From Neisseriales bacterium (lineage in GTDB: Bacteria > Pseudomonadota > Gammaproteobacteria > Burkholderiales > UBA11063): a DNA stretch of 7,176 nucleotides. Below are positions 7,043-7,176 of the stretch, one piece after another. How positions within the stretch are numbered: the stretch's first letter is position 1; each line of letters starts with the position of its first letter. Position numbers and translations under genes: made by a program. The notes beneath the pieces are model-generated. The model was given only the letters and a program-made list of their open reading frames with translations. It searched no databases and was not told the DNA's origin. The DNA lies in NCBI GenBank assembly GCA_008017145.1, contig SSGY01000046.1, positions 1-7,176 of the forward strand, written 5' to 3'.

Positions 7043-7176
7043 ATGAAAGTATTAATCTTAGGTGGCGGAGTAATCGGAGTTACAACGGCATGGTATTTAG
7101 CTGAAGCTGGTTGTGAGGTAACTGTAATTGATCGTCAGGATGAAACGGCGCTAGAAACAAGTTTTGGTAACTGTGG
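7043..7176 (+). CDS. dadA: D-amino-acid dehydrogenase small subunit, N-terminal part (cut by window end)
   Basis: Only 44 codons are present; the gene runs off the window. The product begins [19 protein letters not shown], a Rossmann FAD-binding fold with GGGVIG at residues 7-12 and Asp30 at the end of the second strand (VTVID). The next part, ALETSFGN, matches the ALETSxxN segment typical of DadA, which oxidises D-amino acids (D-alanine best known) to 2-oxo acids at the inner membrane, passing electrons to the respiratory chain. GAGGT at 7031-7035 is 7 bases before ATG. There is no terminator or promoter in the 39 bases after the permease gene, so co-transcription is likely. Another FAD amino-acid oxidoreductase (glycine oxidase type) cannot be excluded from so short a piece. 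Confidence 0.8.
   Translation, partial: MKVLILGGGVIGVTTAWYLAEAGCEVTVIDRQDETALETSFGNC

Overview
The window is a compact stretch of a low-GC (AT-rich throughout, judged by eye) proteobacterial chromosome. All genes lie on the + strand. The PNPase gives the best clue to the organism. Its stretches [14 protein letters not shown] and [12 protein letters not shown], and the S1-domain variant in which a DxNxGAxVSxM pattern replaces the usual DFGAFV, resemble what I recall of beta-proteobacterial PNPases, Neisseria in particular. A BolA-like gene directly before murA occurs in both beta- and gamma-proteobacteria. I therefore infer a low-GC beta-proteobacterium near the Neisseriales, without certainty about genus.

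Region 1 (about 1-2595) looks like one transcription unit. It starts with the last codons of an unidentified upstream gene, followed by a short BolA/IbaG-family gene, murA (first committed step of peptidoglycan synthesis, overlapping ibaG by 8 bases), and a lipoprotein RND/MFP-type periplasmic adaptor that starts 4 bases after murA. The adaptor carries a TolC-docking type motif but has no pump gene beside it.

Region 2 (2596-5329) is the classical rpsO-pnp pair: ribosomal protein S15 and polynucleotide phosphorylase. rpsO has a good extended -10 promoter and a leader of about 80 nt that can fold in two mutually exclusive ways around its ribosome binding site. A somewhat leaky-looking terminator separates rpsO from pnp. 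It is followed by a long imperfect hairpin just before the GTG start of pnp, in the position of the RNase III/PNPase autoregulatory hairpin known from E. coli. A strong, symmetrical terminator closes the unit.

Region 3 (5330-7176) holds an APC-family amino-acid permease and the first 44 codons of a DadA-like D-amino-acid dehydrogenase. The two genes are 39 bases apart and are probably co-transcribed for uptake and oxidation of an amino acid, possibly D-alanine or another D-amino acid. A perfect TATAAT followed by inverted and direct repeats suggests a regulated promoter.

Most of the content is housekeeping. I see no mobile element, CRISPR, tRNA, rRNA or defence system. The points most worth checking are the RNA structures in the rpsO and pnp leaders, the pump-less adaptor after murA, and the control region of the permease-dadA unit. 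No gene-free stretch exceeds 300 bases; the longest (2986-3135) is 150 bases.
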